Shown here in pieces: positions 45,330 through 54,362 of a DNA stretch of 64,000 nt. The DNA is from Bombella saccharophila (GTDB lineage Bacteria > Pseudomonadota > Alphaproteobacteria > Acetobacterales > Acetobacteraceae). The stretch is taken from contig NZ_JANIDW010000001.1 of assembly GCF_026385475.1 (NCBI RefSeq), positions 849,541-913,540 of the forward strand, written 5' to 3'. The notes beneath the pieces are model-generated. The model was not told where the DNA came from and ran no database searches. It saw only the letters and a list, made by a program, of their open reading frames with translations. Within the stretch, counting starts at the first letter, position 1. The number at the start of each line of letters is the position of its first letter. A program made the translations under genes and the position numbers.

Positions 45330-45710
45330 ATGCCCCGCCCCGCCCCTCTCTCCGCACGCCGGATTGAGCGCGGGAGTGTTGTGTCTGGCCCGTGTGGGTT
45401 GTTGGCTATTGTGGTGGGGGTGAAAGGCGATACAGCCGTGCTCTGTCGTGTCCTACATCGTCCCCGACATGCCCACCGTTCTGACGTGCCGGTGCCGATG
45501 TCTGACTGCCTAATGATGGGCGTGATGGTTGGCAACAAGGTCCGCTGTCGCACGTTCCGGCTACAGCTCAAATGTCTGCGCCCCCGACAGGACGGCGTGA
45601 GTGCCGACCTGTTGCAACGTGTGCTGATTGCAGTGAAGAAAGAAGATGCGATGACCCGCTGGGAACGCTATGAGCGTAGGTCAACCGAAGTGAGCAGGAT
45701 TTATGGCTAA
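45330..45710 (+). CDS. Hypothetical basic protein preceding terminase
   Basis: 126 residues from the ATG at 45330, just behind a terminator and with AGAGG at good spacing. Longer upstream frames run through the terminator. Sequence is beta-rich and basic (RRIERGSVVSGPCGLLAIVV, HRPRHAHRSDVPVPMSDCLM, RTFRLQLKCLRPRQ). Overlaps the small terminase by eight bases. Could be a late regulator or HNH-like packaging factor, though I see no HNH motif. Confidence 0.58.
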   Translation: MPRPAPLSARRIERGSVVSGPCGLLAIVVGVKGDTAVLCRVLHRPRHAHRSDVPVPMSDCLMMGVMVGNKVRCRTFRLQLKCLRPRQDGVSADLLQRVLIAVKKEDAMTRWERYERRSTEVSRIYG

Positions 45711-46155
45711 GAAGCCGGTAAAGAAGGCAACACGGCCAAAGCGGCCAAGTGTTCCTTACTCCAAGGGCCTCTTTGAAGAAATGCTCATGGAGATTGTCGA
45801 AGGTAAGACCCTTCGTGCCATATGCGGCCCAACAAACCGCCCGTCATGCCCCACATTCCTGAAATGGATTCATCAGGATGACGACCTGTTTAAGCAGTAC
45901 ATGCGCGCGCGAGAAATGAGCGGCCACTTGATGGCTGATGAGGTGCGAGAGTTGGAGGGGCTAACCAACCCTGAGAACGCCGCCGCTCATCGTGTGAGAT
46001 TTGAAATGAAGAAGTGGGACATTGGCCGCCGGGCTCCCAAGATTTTTGGAGACAAGCAGACGCTTGAACATACTGGCGAGGGCGGCGGCCCCGTGCGGGA
46101 AATCAGGCGCATCATTGTGAGGCCGGATCATGGAAGCGAACAGTCTGGCCCTTGA
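45703..46155 (+). CDS. Terminase small subunit
   Basis: 150 residues. Recognises the packaging site and regulates the large subunit. Lys-rich start, then a DNA-binding HTH with LFEEMLMEIVEGKTLRAICG and CPTFLKWIHQDDDLFKQYMR, a helix (MADEVRELEGLTNPENAAAH) and the C-terminal KIFGDKQTLEHTGEGGGPV common in phage terS of this type. Overlaps terL by 26 bases. Confidence 0.9.
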   Translation: MAKKPVKKATRPKRPSVPYSKGLFEEMLMEIVEGKTLRAICGPTNRPSCPTFLKWIHQDDDLFKQYMRAREMSGHLMADEVRELEGLTNPENAAAHRVRFEMKKWDIGRRAPKIFGDKQTLEHTGEGGGPVREIRRIIVRPDHGSEQSGP

Positions 46156-47383
46156 GACACCTGCTGTCTTCGAGCCCCTTCTCCGCCCTACCCGATATAA
46201 GGGCGTCTGGGGCGGCCGAGGGTCCGGGAAATCACACTTCTTTGCCGAGCTGCTCGTGGAGCAGGCCCTCATGCGTCCCGGTTTCCGGGCTGTCTGCATC
46301 CGCGAGATTCAGAAGTCATTGGCCATGTCTGTTAAGCAGCTGGTTGAAGACAAAATCAACGGCATGGGGCTGGATGACAGCTTCGAGGTGCTGGATAAAG
46401 AAATACGCACACCGGGAGATGGGATTATCATATTTCAAGGGATGCAAAACCATACGGCAGACTCTATCAAGTCGCTGGAGGGTTTTGACGTAGCGTGGGT
46501 TGAGGAGGCGCAGTCTCTCTCCGCCTTTTCCATGAAGCTGTTAAGGCCCACCATCCGCAAACCGGGCTCTGAAATATGGTTCAGCTGGAACCCGTCCAAA
46601 GAGACCGACCCGGTAGATGCGTTCCTGCGAACACCAGAGGCGGATGCCGACCCGGAGATCGTGGTTATCAACGCCAACTGGTCAGATAACCCGTGGTTCC
46701 CAGCCGTTCTAAACGATGAGCGGGAACGAGACCTGAGGAACCGCCCGGATGAGTATGACCATATCTGGGAAGGCGGATACCAGCAGACGACCGAGGCCCT
46801 CATATTTCGTAACAGGGTCGAGTATGGCTGCCGCTTCGAGACGCCGGATGATGCCCGGCTCTACTTCGGTGTTGACTGGGGTTTCGCAAAAGACCCTACC
46901 GCCATAGTCCGCTGCTTCATTCAGGACGACGTGCTGCACATCGACCATGCAGAAGGCGGCATCGGTATTGAAATGGACGCCCTGCCCGCTTTGTTCGATC
47001 GTGTCCCCGGTTCACGGGAATGGCCGATCATGGCCGATTGCGCTCGACCAGAAACGATCAGTTATCTGGCCAATAAATACAGATTCCGCATTGGCCCGGC
47101 CAAGAAGTGGAAGGGTAGCGTGGAAGATGGGATCGAGCGGCTGAAAGCCTTCCGAGGCATCCGCATTCATGAGCGGGCTGAGAAAGCTGCCCGTGAGTTC
47201 AGGACGTATTCCTACAAGGTCGACCGCCAGACAGAGCACGTCCTGCCGAAAATAGAAGACGCTAACAACCACTGGATCGACGCCCTTCGTTACGCCCTGG
47301 ACGGCCTCATCCAGAACCGCCGGACGATGCCGGACTTCTCCGCCTTCGCAGGGCCGCCAACCATTCGCCGATCATTCGTATAG
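46130..47383 (+). CDS. Terminase large subunit (PBSX-type)
   Basis: 417 residues. ATPase: Walker A GGRGSGKS (28-35), Walker B VAWVEEAQ near 120, coupling motif WFSWNPSKETDPV. Nuclease domain from about 240 with acidic FGVDWGFAKDP, IMADCARP and the late NHWIDALRYALDG. Packages DNA into the prohead. The start overlaps terS. Confidence 0.95.
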   Translation: MEANSLALETPAVFEPLLRPTRYKGVWGGRGSGKSHFFAELLVEQALMRPGFRAVCIREIQKSLAMSVKQLVEDKINGMGLDDSFEVLDKEIRTPGDGIIIFQGMQNHTADSIKSLEGFDVAWVEEAQSLSAFSMKLLRPTIRKPGSEIWFSWNPSKETDPVDAFLRTPEADADPEIVVINANWSDNPWFPAVLNDERERDLRNRPDEYDHIWEGGYQQTTEALIFRNRVEYGCRFETPDDARLYFGVDWGFAKDPTAIVRCFIQDDVLHIDHAEGGIGIEMDALPALFDRVPGSREWPIMADCARPETISYLANKYRFRIGPAKKWKGSVEDGIERLKAFRGIRIHERAEKAAREFRTYSYKVDRQTEHVLPKIEDANNHWIDALRYALDGLIQNRRTMPDFSAFAGPPTIRRSFV

Positions 47384-47391
47384 GACGCATC

Positions 47392-49026
47392 ATGTGGCCT
47401 TTTAAACGTACTCCCGCACCCTCGCAGGAGAGCGCAGGAGACGTGCGGCCAGAGCGCAAGGAACCGTTTATAAGGGCTTTCCGCCACGTCGAGCGGCAAG
47501 CGTATGACGCCGCCCCGCCTCTTGCCGTCCGTCTCGCCCCCTGCCGTCCAGCCCCGGGAGTTGTGCCGGAAGGGCAGCGGATGGCGTTCGATAGCGCACT
47601 GGATGGCGTCGCCGCCTCGCTGGGCGCATACGCCTCAGGGAATGCTGTAGCCTTACAGTCGTGGATGGCAGATGGCCTTGGCTTCATGGGCTATCCCCTT
47701 CTCAGCCAGATGGCCATGCGGGCCGAGTTCCGTAAGCCGTGCGATGTCATCGCCCGTGAGGCAACCCGGGAATGGGTCAGGCTGAAATCCACGAAAAATC
47801 TTGACGAAGCCGAGTACGACACGGACGAGGAGGCCCGTGCGGCTCGTGAAGAGTTGTCGCAGGATACGGCGCAGAAGATTAGCGACCTCGAAGCTGAGCT
47901 GAAACGGCTGGACGTTCGGCGGCTCATGTACCGCATGACGCTCGACAGCCTGCTCTATGGCGTCTCATACGCATGGATAGACGTAGGCAGCCTGCCAAAG
48001 GACGCCACGGGCCAGAATATACCGCTCAAGCTGACGAAATATGGGGTTGAGAAAGACAGTTTTAACGGGCTGAAACGGATTGACCCGGTATGGACTGCAC
48101 CGAACTACTACAATGCCGACAGTCCCTACCGGAGCGGGTTCTATGACCCGGACAACTACTGGGTGCAAGGATGTCTGACCCACAAGGACCGGCTGCTGAA
48201 GATGGTGCCGTATGAGGTGCCTGACATCTTCAAACCAGCCTTCAACTTTGGCGGCCTCTCCCTCACCCAGCAGCTGCGCCCTTATGTCCACAACTTCCTG
48301 CGGACCCGCAACAGCGTCAGCAACATCACGGCCAATTTCTCCAAGTTGGTGCTGAAAACCGACATGACGGGGAACATGGGCGCACCCCAAGGGGGTATGG
48401 AATGGGGCGTCAATCAGGCGTCAATTCAGGGCCGCGCGGCCTTCATGCAGCAGGTCTCAGAGGGTCAGGATACGATTGTCGCCGACCATCAAAATGAGGA
48501 CGTATCGATTATCGCCACGCCTCTAGGCGGTCTGTCTGACCTGCAAGCGCAGGCAATGGAGGCGATGGCATCCATCCCCGGCATCCCGCTGGTCAAACTG
48601 TTCGGCATCACCCCTAACGGCCTGAACGCCTCATCCGAGGGTGAAATCCGGGTCTTCTACGATGAGATAGCTGCCTTCCAGGAAAACAACCTCCGGCCCG
48701 TGCTGGAGCGCGTCCTGCGTCTCGTGCAGCTGCATCTATGGGGTGATGTGGATGACGCCATAGACTTCGACTTCGTGAACCTCTGGCAGCTGGACGATGA
48801 GAAAGCTGCTGCGGTGGAGCGCACCAAGGCCGAGACCGACAAGGTGAACATCGAGGCCGGAAAAATCACGCCGGATGAAGCCCGGATGCGTGAGGAGCAG
48901 GACCAATCCAGTATCTACAGAGGGGTAAATCTCTCTGGCGATGCGCCGGGCATCCCTGAACAGGATATGCCCAGCTTTGGCAGCTCTGGCGATGAGAGTG
49001 ATACTGACGGGATGGAAGGCGTCTAA
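47392..49026 (+). CDS. Portal protein (DUF1073 type)
   Basis: 544 residues. Dodecameric DNA channel and neck attachment point. WMADGLGFMGYPLLSQMAMR, CDVIAREATREWVRLKS, RMTLDSLLYGVSYAWIDVG, GFYDPDNYWVQG and GIPLVKLFGITPNGLNASSE are conserved in this group. The acidic, Asp/Ser-rich tail follows a long helix. Directly downstream of terL. Confidence 0.92.
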   Translation: MWPFKRTPAPSQESAGDVRPERKEPFIRAFRHVERQAYDAAPPLAVRLAPCRPAPGVVPEGQRMAFDSALDGVAASLGAYASGNAVALQSWMADGLGFMGYPLLSQMAMRAEFRKPCDVIAREATREWVRLKSTKNLDEAEYDTDEEARAAREELSQDTAQKISDLEAELKRLDVRRLMYRMTLDSLLYGVSYAWIDVGSLPKDATGQNIPLKLTKYGVEKDSFNGLKRIDPVWTAPNYYNADSPYRSGFYDPDNYWVQGCLTHKDRLLKMVPYEVPDIFKPAFNFGGLSLTQQLRPYVHNFLRTRNSVSNITANFSKLVLKTDMTGNMGAPQGGMEWGVNQASIQGRAAFMQQVSEGQDTIVADHQNEDVSIIATPLGGLSDLQAQAMEAMASIPGIPLVKLFGITPNGLNASSEGEIRVFYDEIAAFQENNLRPVLERVLRLVQLHLWGDVDDAIDFDFVNLWQLDDEKAAAVERTKAETDKVNIEAGKITPDEARMREEQDQSSIYRGVNLSGDAPGIPEQDMPSFGSSGDESDTDGMEGV

Positions 49027-49826
49027 TGGCAAAGCTGCGCGCTCCGGGCAAGCCCGTTCGACTGGCTAAAGGTCGGGTGAACGCTGGCGTAGGGGCAGCC
49101 TATTACGAGCGGATATGCCTGCTCATCAAGCGGATGCACCGCGATACCCTGCGGACGATACAGGTGCATTACCGCCGTGCTGAGCCGGAGCTGGCACAGG
49201 ATGCCAATCCTGTCACATCCCTACGTGATGTGCTGCGCAAGCTACGTAACAAATGGTCTAAGCTGTTCAACGAACAAGCTGAGGCGTTGGCTGAAACCTT
49301 CATCAAACGGGGTCAGAACGATGCGGAAGGTGACCTACGGCGGCGTTTGAACCGGGCTGGCTTTGGCATCACCTTCAAGCCAGATGCCGACCTCAAGCGC
49401 AAGCTCAGCATCGCCACGGAGCAGAATGTGGCCCTCATCAAGAGCATTGGCGAGCAGTATCAGGACCGTGTGCAGGCCGTGGTAACCAATACCGTTACCA
49501 GCGGCAGTAATCTAGGGAAACTAACCACCCAGCTTGAAGCCTCCTTCGGCATCTCCACTCGGCGAGCAGCTATGATCGCCCGTGACCAGTCTCACAAAAT
49601 CAACCAGAGCGTGGAGCGAGAACGGGCAACGGGTATCGGCCTGAAAGAAGCATACTGGCGGCATGTTGGCGGAGGACGTCACCCTCGCGAAGACCATGTG
49701 AAGGCCGATGGCCGCCGCTACTTCGTGGCCGAGGGTTGCAAAATCTCGGGCGAGTATATCCAGCCCGGCGAGCTGATTAACTGCCATTGCCGAGCTGAAT
49801 ACATCATTCCCGGCTACAACGATTGA
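49026..49826 (+). CDS. Head morphogenesis protein (SPP1 gp7/Mu gpF-like)
   Basis: 266 residues. The C-terminal minor head domain has ISTRRAAMIARDQSHKINQS, AYWRHVGGGRHPREDHVKAD and the Cys/His motif ELINCHCRAEYII. N-terminal region is helical and basic. A minor capsid component found right after portal in many phages. Starts at TAATG overlapping the portal stop. Confidence 0.92.
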   Translation: MAKLRAPGKPVRLAKGRVNAGVGAAYYERICLLIKRMHRDTLRTIQVHYRRAEPELAQDANPVTSLRDVLRKLRNKWSKLFNEQAEALAETFIKRGQNDAEGDLRRRLNRAGFGITFKPDADLKRKLSIATEQNVALIKSIGEQYQDRVQAVVTNTVTSGSNLGKLTTQLEASFGISTRRAAMIARDQSHKINQSVERERATGIGLKEAYWRHVGGGRHPREDHVKADGRRYFVAEGCKISGEYIQPGELINCHCRAEYIIPGYND

Positions 49827-49833
49827 GAACAAA

Positions 49834-51093
49834 ATGACCATCCTCGCTTATGACCGTAGCGGCTCTGTCCGCAGCTTTGATGATAATGGCCGCCTGCGTG
49901 TAGAGCGCACCCCCATCAGCAAAGCCAATATCTGCGAGTATCTGGGTCGGGAAATACCCGACCATGCCCGGCTAGGCCTGAACCCGGACCAGATGTACCG
50001 CCTCCTGCGCGACCCGAAGGAACTGGAAAAGGCGGCGGACACGTTCAACTCCCTTCCGGTTCTGGAGGACCACACGCCAACCAGTGCGGACGCCCATCCT
50101 CGGGAACTGACGGTTGGGGCCACGATGGACAATGCCCGCTTCGAGGCACCCTACCTGATGGTCGGCATGGTCATCTTTGATGGGCCGACTATCCAGCGCA
50201 TCCAGTCTGGCGAGCAGCGGGAGCTGTCCTGCGGGTACAATTACGAAGCGGATATGACGCCCGGCCAGTACGAGGGCAAGCCCTATGATGGCCGCATGAT
50301 TAACATCCGGGGCAATCATGTTGCCCTAGTCGAAAAGGGCCGCGCAGGCCCGGACGTGCTGGTGAATGACAGCGCAATAACCAAGGAGAACAAGATGGAC
50401 ATGAACAACAAGGCGGCCCGCGATGAGGACGGTCTGGAACCGGTCATCGAAGCCCTGCGCCCCTTCATGGGCGACCTTTCCGATGACGCCATCCGGGCAA
50501 AAGCGGCGGCCCTGATTGATGAGGGCGATCGTGAGACGGACAAGCCCGGCGGCGAAGATGACGATGAGACCGGGCAGCAGGACGACCGCCTGACCAAAAT
50601 GGAAGAGTTCATGCGGCAGGAGGGATTTACCCCTGCCCAGGCTTCCAAATGCCGGGAAATGTGCGCCGAAATGCTCAAGGGCGGCGGCGCAGAGGATGAC
50701 GGAGAAGAGGTCACTGGTCCGAACTCCGGCGCTCAGTCTGAGGCGGAAGATGAGGACGACGAGGAAGAGAAGGAGCGCAGGCGGGGAATGGCGACCGATG
50801 CCGCCATCCGGAAGGCCCTCGCCGCTGACCGTGCCATGCGCCGGGCCACAGAAGACGCCCGCAATCTCGTGCGCCCGCTGGTTGGTGAGGTTTATGGCAT
50901 GGACAGCGCCGCACAGGTCTATCGCTACGCCCTGCGACAGAGCGGCATGGCGATGGACAGCGTAAAGGGCGTGAATGAAGCGGGCCTCAAAGCTCTGGTC
51001 AATGCACAGCTTCGCAGCATCCGTGCCAACTACGAGACAGTCATGGCCGCTGACAGTGCCGCCCTCCCCTACAAAGCCCCCCGCAAACTGTAA
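49834..51093 (+). CDS. DUF2213 prohead protease-scaffold fusion
   Basis: 419 residues. The N-terminal 180 are the DUF2213 protease-like domain: LRVERTPISKANICEYLG, FNSLPVLEDHTPTSADAHP, GEQRELSCGYNYEADMTPG and NHVALVEKGRAGPDV, with His in LEDH and Ser in LSCGY as likely active-site residues. The remainder is highly acidic and helical (EDDDETGQQDD, EDEDDEEEKE), typical of a scaffold. An internal start around 50395 with good context could give a separate scaffold; not proven. Confidence 0.88.
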   Translation: MTILAYDRSGSVRSFDDNGRLRVERTPISKANICEYLGREIPDHARLGLNPDQMYRLLRDPKELEKAADTFNSLPVLEDHTPTSADAHPRELTVGATMDNARFEAPYLMVGMVIFDGPTIQRIQSGEQRELSCGYNYEADMTPGQYEGKPYDGRMINIRGNHVALVEKGRAGPDVLVNDSAITKENKMDMNNKAARDEDGLEPVIEALRPFMGDLSDDAIRAKAAALIDEGDRETDKPGGEDDDETGQQDDRLTKMEEFMRQEGFTPAQASKCREMCAEMLKGGGAEDDGEEVTGPNSGAQSEAEDEDDEEEKERRRGMATDAAIRKALAADRAMRRATEDARNLVRPLVGEVYGMDSAAQVYRYALRQSGMAMDSVKGVNEAGLKALVNAQLRSIRANYETVMAADSAALPYKAPRKL

Positions 51094-51104
51094 GGAAATC
51101 CGCA

Positions 51105-51593
51105 ATGAGCGAGTTTCAGAGTTCCGTTAATTACACATGGCCGCAGGGTTTTCCGGGGACGATCGCCTCCGCCAACCCTCGCCGGTCTGTCATCTCCCCC
51201 GAGGCCGGCTTCCGTGCTGGTCCGTCCGGCCTAACTATCGCCGCCTTCGCATGGGTCAATCAGGACGGCCTTACCGTATCCAACACAGGTACGGGCAAGC
51301 CTGTCGGTTTCGTCCACAGCGATCAGCAGGGTTTGACGACCCAGTATCTCCAGTCCGCTACCATGACCATTCCGGGCGGCTTTGGAGCTACCCTCTCCGC
51401 TGGTGGCGACTACTGGGCACGCTCCAGCACTCCCGCCAACCGTGGCGACAGTGTGTATGCCGCCACAACGGACGGAAGCATTCAGACGGCTCCGGCAGAC
51501 AATGCGCCGCAGGGCACCGTTGATACAGGATGGACCGTATCGCAGGGCGGCCCAGCAGGCAGCGACATCATCATCACCGGCCCCCTTTCCTGA
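51105..51593 (+). CDS. Capsid structural cement/decoration protein
   Basis: 162 residues, beta-rich. QGFPGTIASANPRRSVISPE, AAFAWVNQDGLTVSNTGTGK and PVGFVHSDQQGLTTQYLQSA fit the Gp24-like structural cement family that binds outside the capsid shell. Sits between scaffold and major capsid genes, as expected. Confidence 0.83.
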   Translation: MSEFQSSVNYTWPQGFPGTIASANPRRSVISPEAGFRAGPSGLTIAAFAWVNQDGLTVSNTGTGKPVGFVHSDQQGLTTQYLQSATMTIPGGFGATLSAGGDYWARSSTPANRGDSVYAATTDGSIQTAPADNAPQGTVDTGWTVSQGGPAGSDIIITGPLS

Positions 51594-51610
51594 ACTTCTG
51601 AGGTAGAAAA

Positions 51611-52660
51611 ATGAACCAGACTACAGACGCACATCTGCGTTCTGTGACCCTTGAACAGCTGAGGCGCGACTTCGGTGTTCACGGCGTCATGGACCGGTCT
51701 AGCGGTGCTTTTGACAGTGCCGTTACGGCCCCTAACTCCGGCATCCCGTCCATTTTCTCCACATGGACGGACCCGAACATCAAACGGGCCATCATCACCC
51801 CGATCAAGTCGGAAGAGGTGTATGGGCAGGCCCAAAAGGGCGACTGGCTGACGGATACGGCACAGTTCCCATTCGTTGAGCTGTCCGGTGAAACGGCCTC
51901 CTACGGCGACTACAGCCAGAACGGCGATAGCGGTGCCAACGCTAACTGGGTGCAGCGTCAGTCCTTCCGTTTTCAGACATGGACGAAATGGGGAGAACGG
52001 GAGGCGGAACGCATGGGGGCAGCCCGTCTGGACTGGGTTAGCCAGAAGAACGAGGCGTCCATCTCCGTCCTGAACAAAGCGAGCAACCGCATCAACCTGT
52101 TCGGTGTGGAAGGTCTTCAGCTGCGTGGCGCACTTAACGACACGGCTCTGCCAGCCGCCATCCAGCCCTCGCCAAAGATTGCGCCTTCCGGTACGGCTAC
52201 AGGCGGCAATGACTGGATGAGCACCACCGACCCGGTGCAGGTCTATAACGACATCATGAAGGCCTTCCAGCAGCTTTCCGTTCAGATGGGCGGTAATGTC
52301 ACGCTGGAAAGCCCGCTAACTCTCGTCATTCCGACAGAACGGCAGCAGTGTCTTCTGTACACGAACCAGTTCCGTGTCTCCCTGCGTGAGCTGATTCAGC
52401 AGAACCTGCCGAACCTGACGATTGAGACCTTGCCGGAAGCAGGCAGCACCCTCTCCGGCGGCCTCAGCAAGGTAACGCAGATGCAGCTCTTCCTGCGGGA
52501 AGTGGACGGGCAGGAAACGGTCACGACCGCTTTCACCGACAAACTGCGTGCCCATGCCGTGGAGCGTTACAGCTCTTACATCCGCCAGAAGAAGTCCCAG
52601 GGCACATGGGGCACCATCTGGTTCTACCCGATCGCCTGCGTAACGATGGTGGGGATTTAA
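51611..52660 (+). CDS. Major capsid protein (DUF2184 type)
   Basis: 349 residues, HK97 fold expected. GIPSIFSTWTDPNIKRAIIT, EEVYGQAQKGDWLTDTAQFP, RQSFRFQTWTKWGEREAERM, NLFGVEGLQLRGALND and AHAVERYSSYIRQKKSQGTW match DUF2184. Preceded by a GAGGTAGAAAA ribosome site. Confidence 0.93.
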   Translation: MNQTTDAHLRSVTLEQLRRDFGVHGVMDRSSGAFDSAVTAPNSGIPSIFSTWTDPNIKRAIITPIKSEEVYGQAQKGDWLTDTAQFPFVELSGETASYGDYSQNGDSGANANWVQRQSFRFQTWTKWGEREAERMGAARLDWVSQKNEASISVLNKASNRINLFGVEGLQLRGALNDTALPAAIQPSPKIAPSGTATGGNDWMSTTDPVQVYNDIMKAFQQLSVQMGGNVTLESPLTLVIPTERQQCLLYTNQFRVSLRELIQQNLPNLTIETLPEAGSTLSGGLSKVTQMQLFLREVDGQETVTTAFTDKLRAHAVERYSSYIRQKKSQGTWGTIWFYPIACVTMVGI

Positions 52661-52662
52661 TC

Positions 52663-53073
52663 ATGGCCAATACCGTAACCGTACTCTGTCGCCTGCCCTC
52701 CGGCGTTACGCTGGAACTGCACGATCTGGACGGCCTGAAAAGCCGGGCTTCCTCCGAGGCTCCGGTGATGCAGGCCGCCGTAGCCCTGCGTAGCGTGACC
52801 CTAAACGGGGCCAAGCATGATCCGACTTATCACAAGGCCGAAGGCCGTCTTCTGGGGCGTGCCGGACGCACTGAGGTGGACGGGGACTTCTGGAAGGCGT
52901 GGCTTGACCAGAACCAGCGCAACCAGCTCGTGACGCAGCATCTTGTCTTCGCTGAGGCCAATGCCGCCAAGGCTGATGCTGCCGTGGCTGAGCTCGCCAA
53001 GGAAAAGACAGGCCTTGAGGGCGCAGACCAGAACGCCCTCCCCGGTGATGTGAAGAAAGCGGACAGAGAGTAA
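52663..53073 (+). CDS. Hypothetical head/connector protein
   Basis: 136 residues from the ATG at 52663, three bases after the capsid stop; longer frames read into the capsid gene. N-terminal NTVTVLCRLPSGVTLELHDL is a beta hairpin; KAEGRLLGRAGRTEVDGDFW and a helical C-terminus follow. Common between capsid and DUF4054 connector in such phages; function unproven. Confidence 0.78.
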   Translation: MANTVTVLCRLPSGVTLELHDLDGLKSRASSEAPVMQAAVALRSVTLNGAKHDPTYHKAEGRLLGRAGRTEVDGDFWKAWLDQNQRNQLVTQHLVFAEANAAKADAAVAELAKEKTGLEGADQNALPGDVKKADRE

Positions 53074-53510
53074 TGGCTCAGGGTGTTGTTGATTTCGTGT
53101 ATCCCGACTGGGCCGCCGCCTTCCCGCAGCTGGCCTCCACAGTCGCAGAGCCACAGACGGGGTTCCTGTTCCGACAGGCATGCCTGTTCCTCAACAACAG
53201 CCCACAATCCATCGTGCAGGATGTGGACGAGCGGCGCGACCTGTTGTGGCTGCTCGTAGCGCATCAGGCACAGCTTGGTCTCAATACAGCAGCAGGCAGC
53301 GGCTCATCGACGGGGATGCAGGGCGTGGGACGGCTGGCATCGGCTACCCGTGGCTCCGTGTCCGTCTCCTACGATGGGTCCGCCCTGCCCACCAATGCGG
53401 GCTGGTTCACACAGACGCAGTACGGCCTTACCTACTGGCAGGCCACGGCCCGGTACCGCCAGATGCGGATGACACCGGGAAGGCCCCACCCCGCAAGGAT
53501 TTTCCCATGA
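53073..53510 (+). CDS. Head-tail connector adaptor (DUF4054)
   Basis: 145 residues. FVYPDWAAAFPQLASTVAEP, ERRDLLWLLVAHQAQLG, RLASATRGSVSVSYDG and WFTQTQYGLTYWQATARYRQ match DUF4054, the adaptor ring below the portal. TAATG start and ATGA end overlaps. Confidence 0.92.
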   Translation: MAQGVVDFVYPDWAAAFPQLASTVAEPQTGFLFRQACLFLNNSPQSIVQDVDERRDLLWLLVAHQAQLGLNTAAGSGSSTGMQGVGRLASATRGSVSVSYDGSALPTNAGWFTQTQYGLTYWQATARYRQMRMTPGRPHPARIFP

Positions 53511-53977
53511 GCGCACGGATGAGAGGCGGGGCCAAACTGGCCAAGTATCTGAATGATGTTCAGCGAAACGCCACTAATGCCAAGCGGGTAAGCGTGGGCT
53601 TCTTCAGGGACGCTACATACCCGGACGGAACACCCGTTGCCACTGTGGCTGCCGTGCAGGAGTTTGGGAGTGACCGTATCCCCGCACGCTCCTTCATGCG
53701 AACAACCATAGCCGAGCGTAGCAGGCAGTGGCCCTGTGCGGCTGAGGCGGCTCTACGAGCGACTAGATGCGATGCGCGGCAGGCTCTGGAGCGGCTCGGA
53801 GCAGCGGTTAGCAATGATGTGCAGCAGAAGATTGCGGCGATTACGGAGCCTCCTCTAGCTCCCTCAACGGTCAGGCAGCGGCTTAAGAAGGGCAGCGAGC
53901 GACCAGACAAACCGCTAATTGATACGGGCCACATGGCGCAATCTGTGCGCTATCAGGTGGATTACAGCGATGATTGA
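53507..53977 (+). CDS. Neck/tail-completion protein (HK97 gp10-like)
   Basis: 156 residues from the ATG at 53507, overlapping the adaptor stop by ATGA. RVSVGFFRDATYPDGTPVAT, VQEFGSDRIPARSFMRTTIA and KPLIDTGHMAQSVRYQVDYS are hallmark segments of gp10/DUF4065-like virion morphogenesis proteins. Frames that start earlier read through the previous gene and are rejected. Confidence 0.87.
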   Translation: MSARMRGGAKLAKYLNDVQRNATNAKRVSVGFFRDATYPDGTPVATVAAVQEFGSDRIPARSFMRTTIAERSRQWPCAAEAALRATRCDARQALERLGAAVSNDVQQKIAAITEPPLAPSTVRQRLKKGSERPDKPLIDTGHMAQSVRYQVDYSDD

Positions 53978-54362
53978 CGTATTCGAAGCAGCCTCCGGGA
54001 TGCTGGGGGATGTAAATCCCATGCAGGACGCTGTGCTGCGTGTTTCTGATGGCGTGGCCATCGCCGAAGATTACAGTGCAACCAGCACCTATCGGGACAT
54101 CCCCGTACATATTGAAGTTCAGGCCCTCGCAGGGGGCGACCTCCAGCTTCTTGAGAACATCGAACAGCAGGCCGACATGCGAACGGTTTATATGCGAGGC
54201 GCAGTTCATGCGCTCAACCGACCACTAGATACGGGCGGTGACCTTCTCCTTTTTAACGGCGGCATCTGGCGTGTGACGCAGGTTCTTGAACAATGGGGAG
54301 GTGATGACTGGTGCAAAATAGCAGTAACCCGCCAAATCAAGGACGGGCAAACCTCGAACTAA
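53970..54362 (+). CDS. Head closure/neck protein
   Basis: 130 residues from the ATG at 53970, overlapping the previous gene by eight bases. ASGMLGDVNPMQDAVLRVSD, YSATSTYRDIPVHIEVQALA and DTGGDLLLFNGGIWRVTQVL are strand-rich. Position between gp10-like and tail-terminator genes fits a head-closure protein. Family not recognised with certainty. Confidence 0.75.
   Translation: MIDVFEAASGMLGDVNPMQDAVLRVSDGVAIAEDYSATSTYRDIPVHIEVQALAGGDLQLLENIEQQADMRTVYMRGAVHALNRPLDTGGDLLLFNGGIWRVTQVLEQWGGDDWCKIAVTRQIKDGQTSN

Noticed and set aside
50326..51105. 259-residue minus-strand frame opposite the scaffold gene
   Set aside because: Antisense shadow of a GC-rich gene; no ribosome site, no known motif, and it breaks an all-plus operon.
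52606..52662. Upstream extension of the gene after the capsid
   Set aside because: It overlaps the capsid C-terminus; the protein-like part begins at 52663.
53180..53506. Upstream extension of the gp10-like gene
   Set aside because: It reads the DUF4054 gene in another frame; the ATGA-coupled start is clear.
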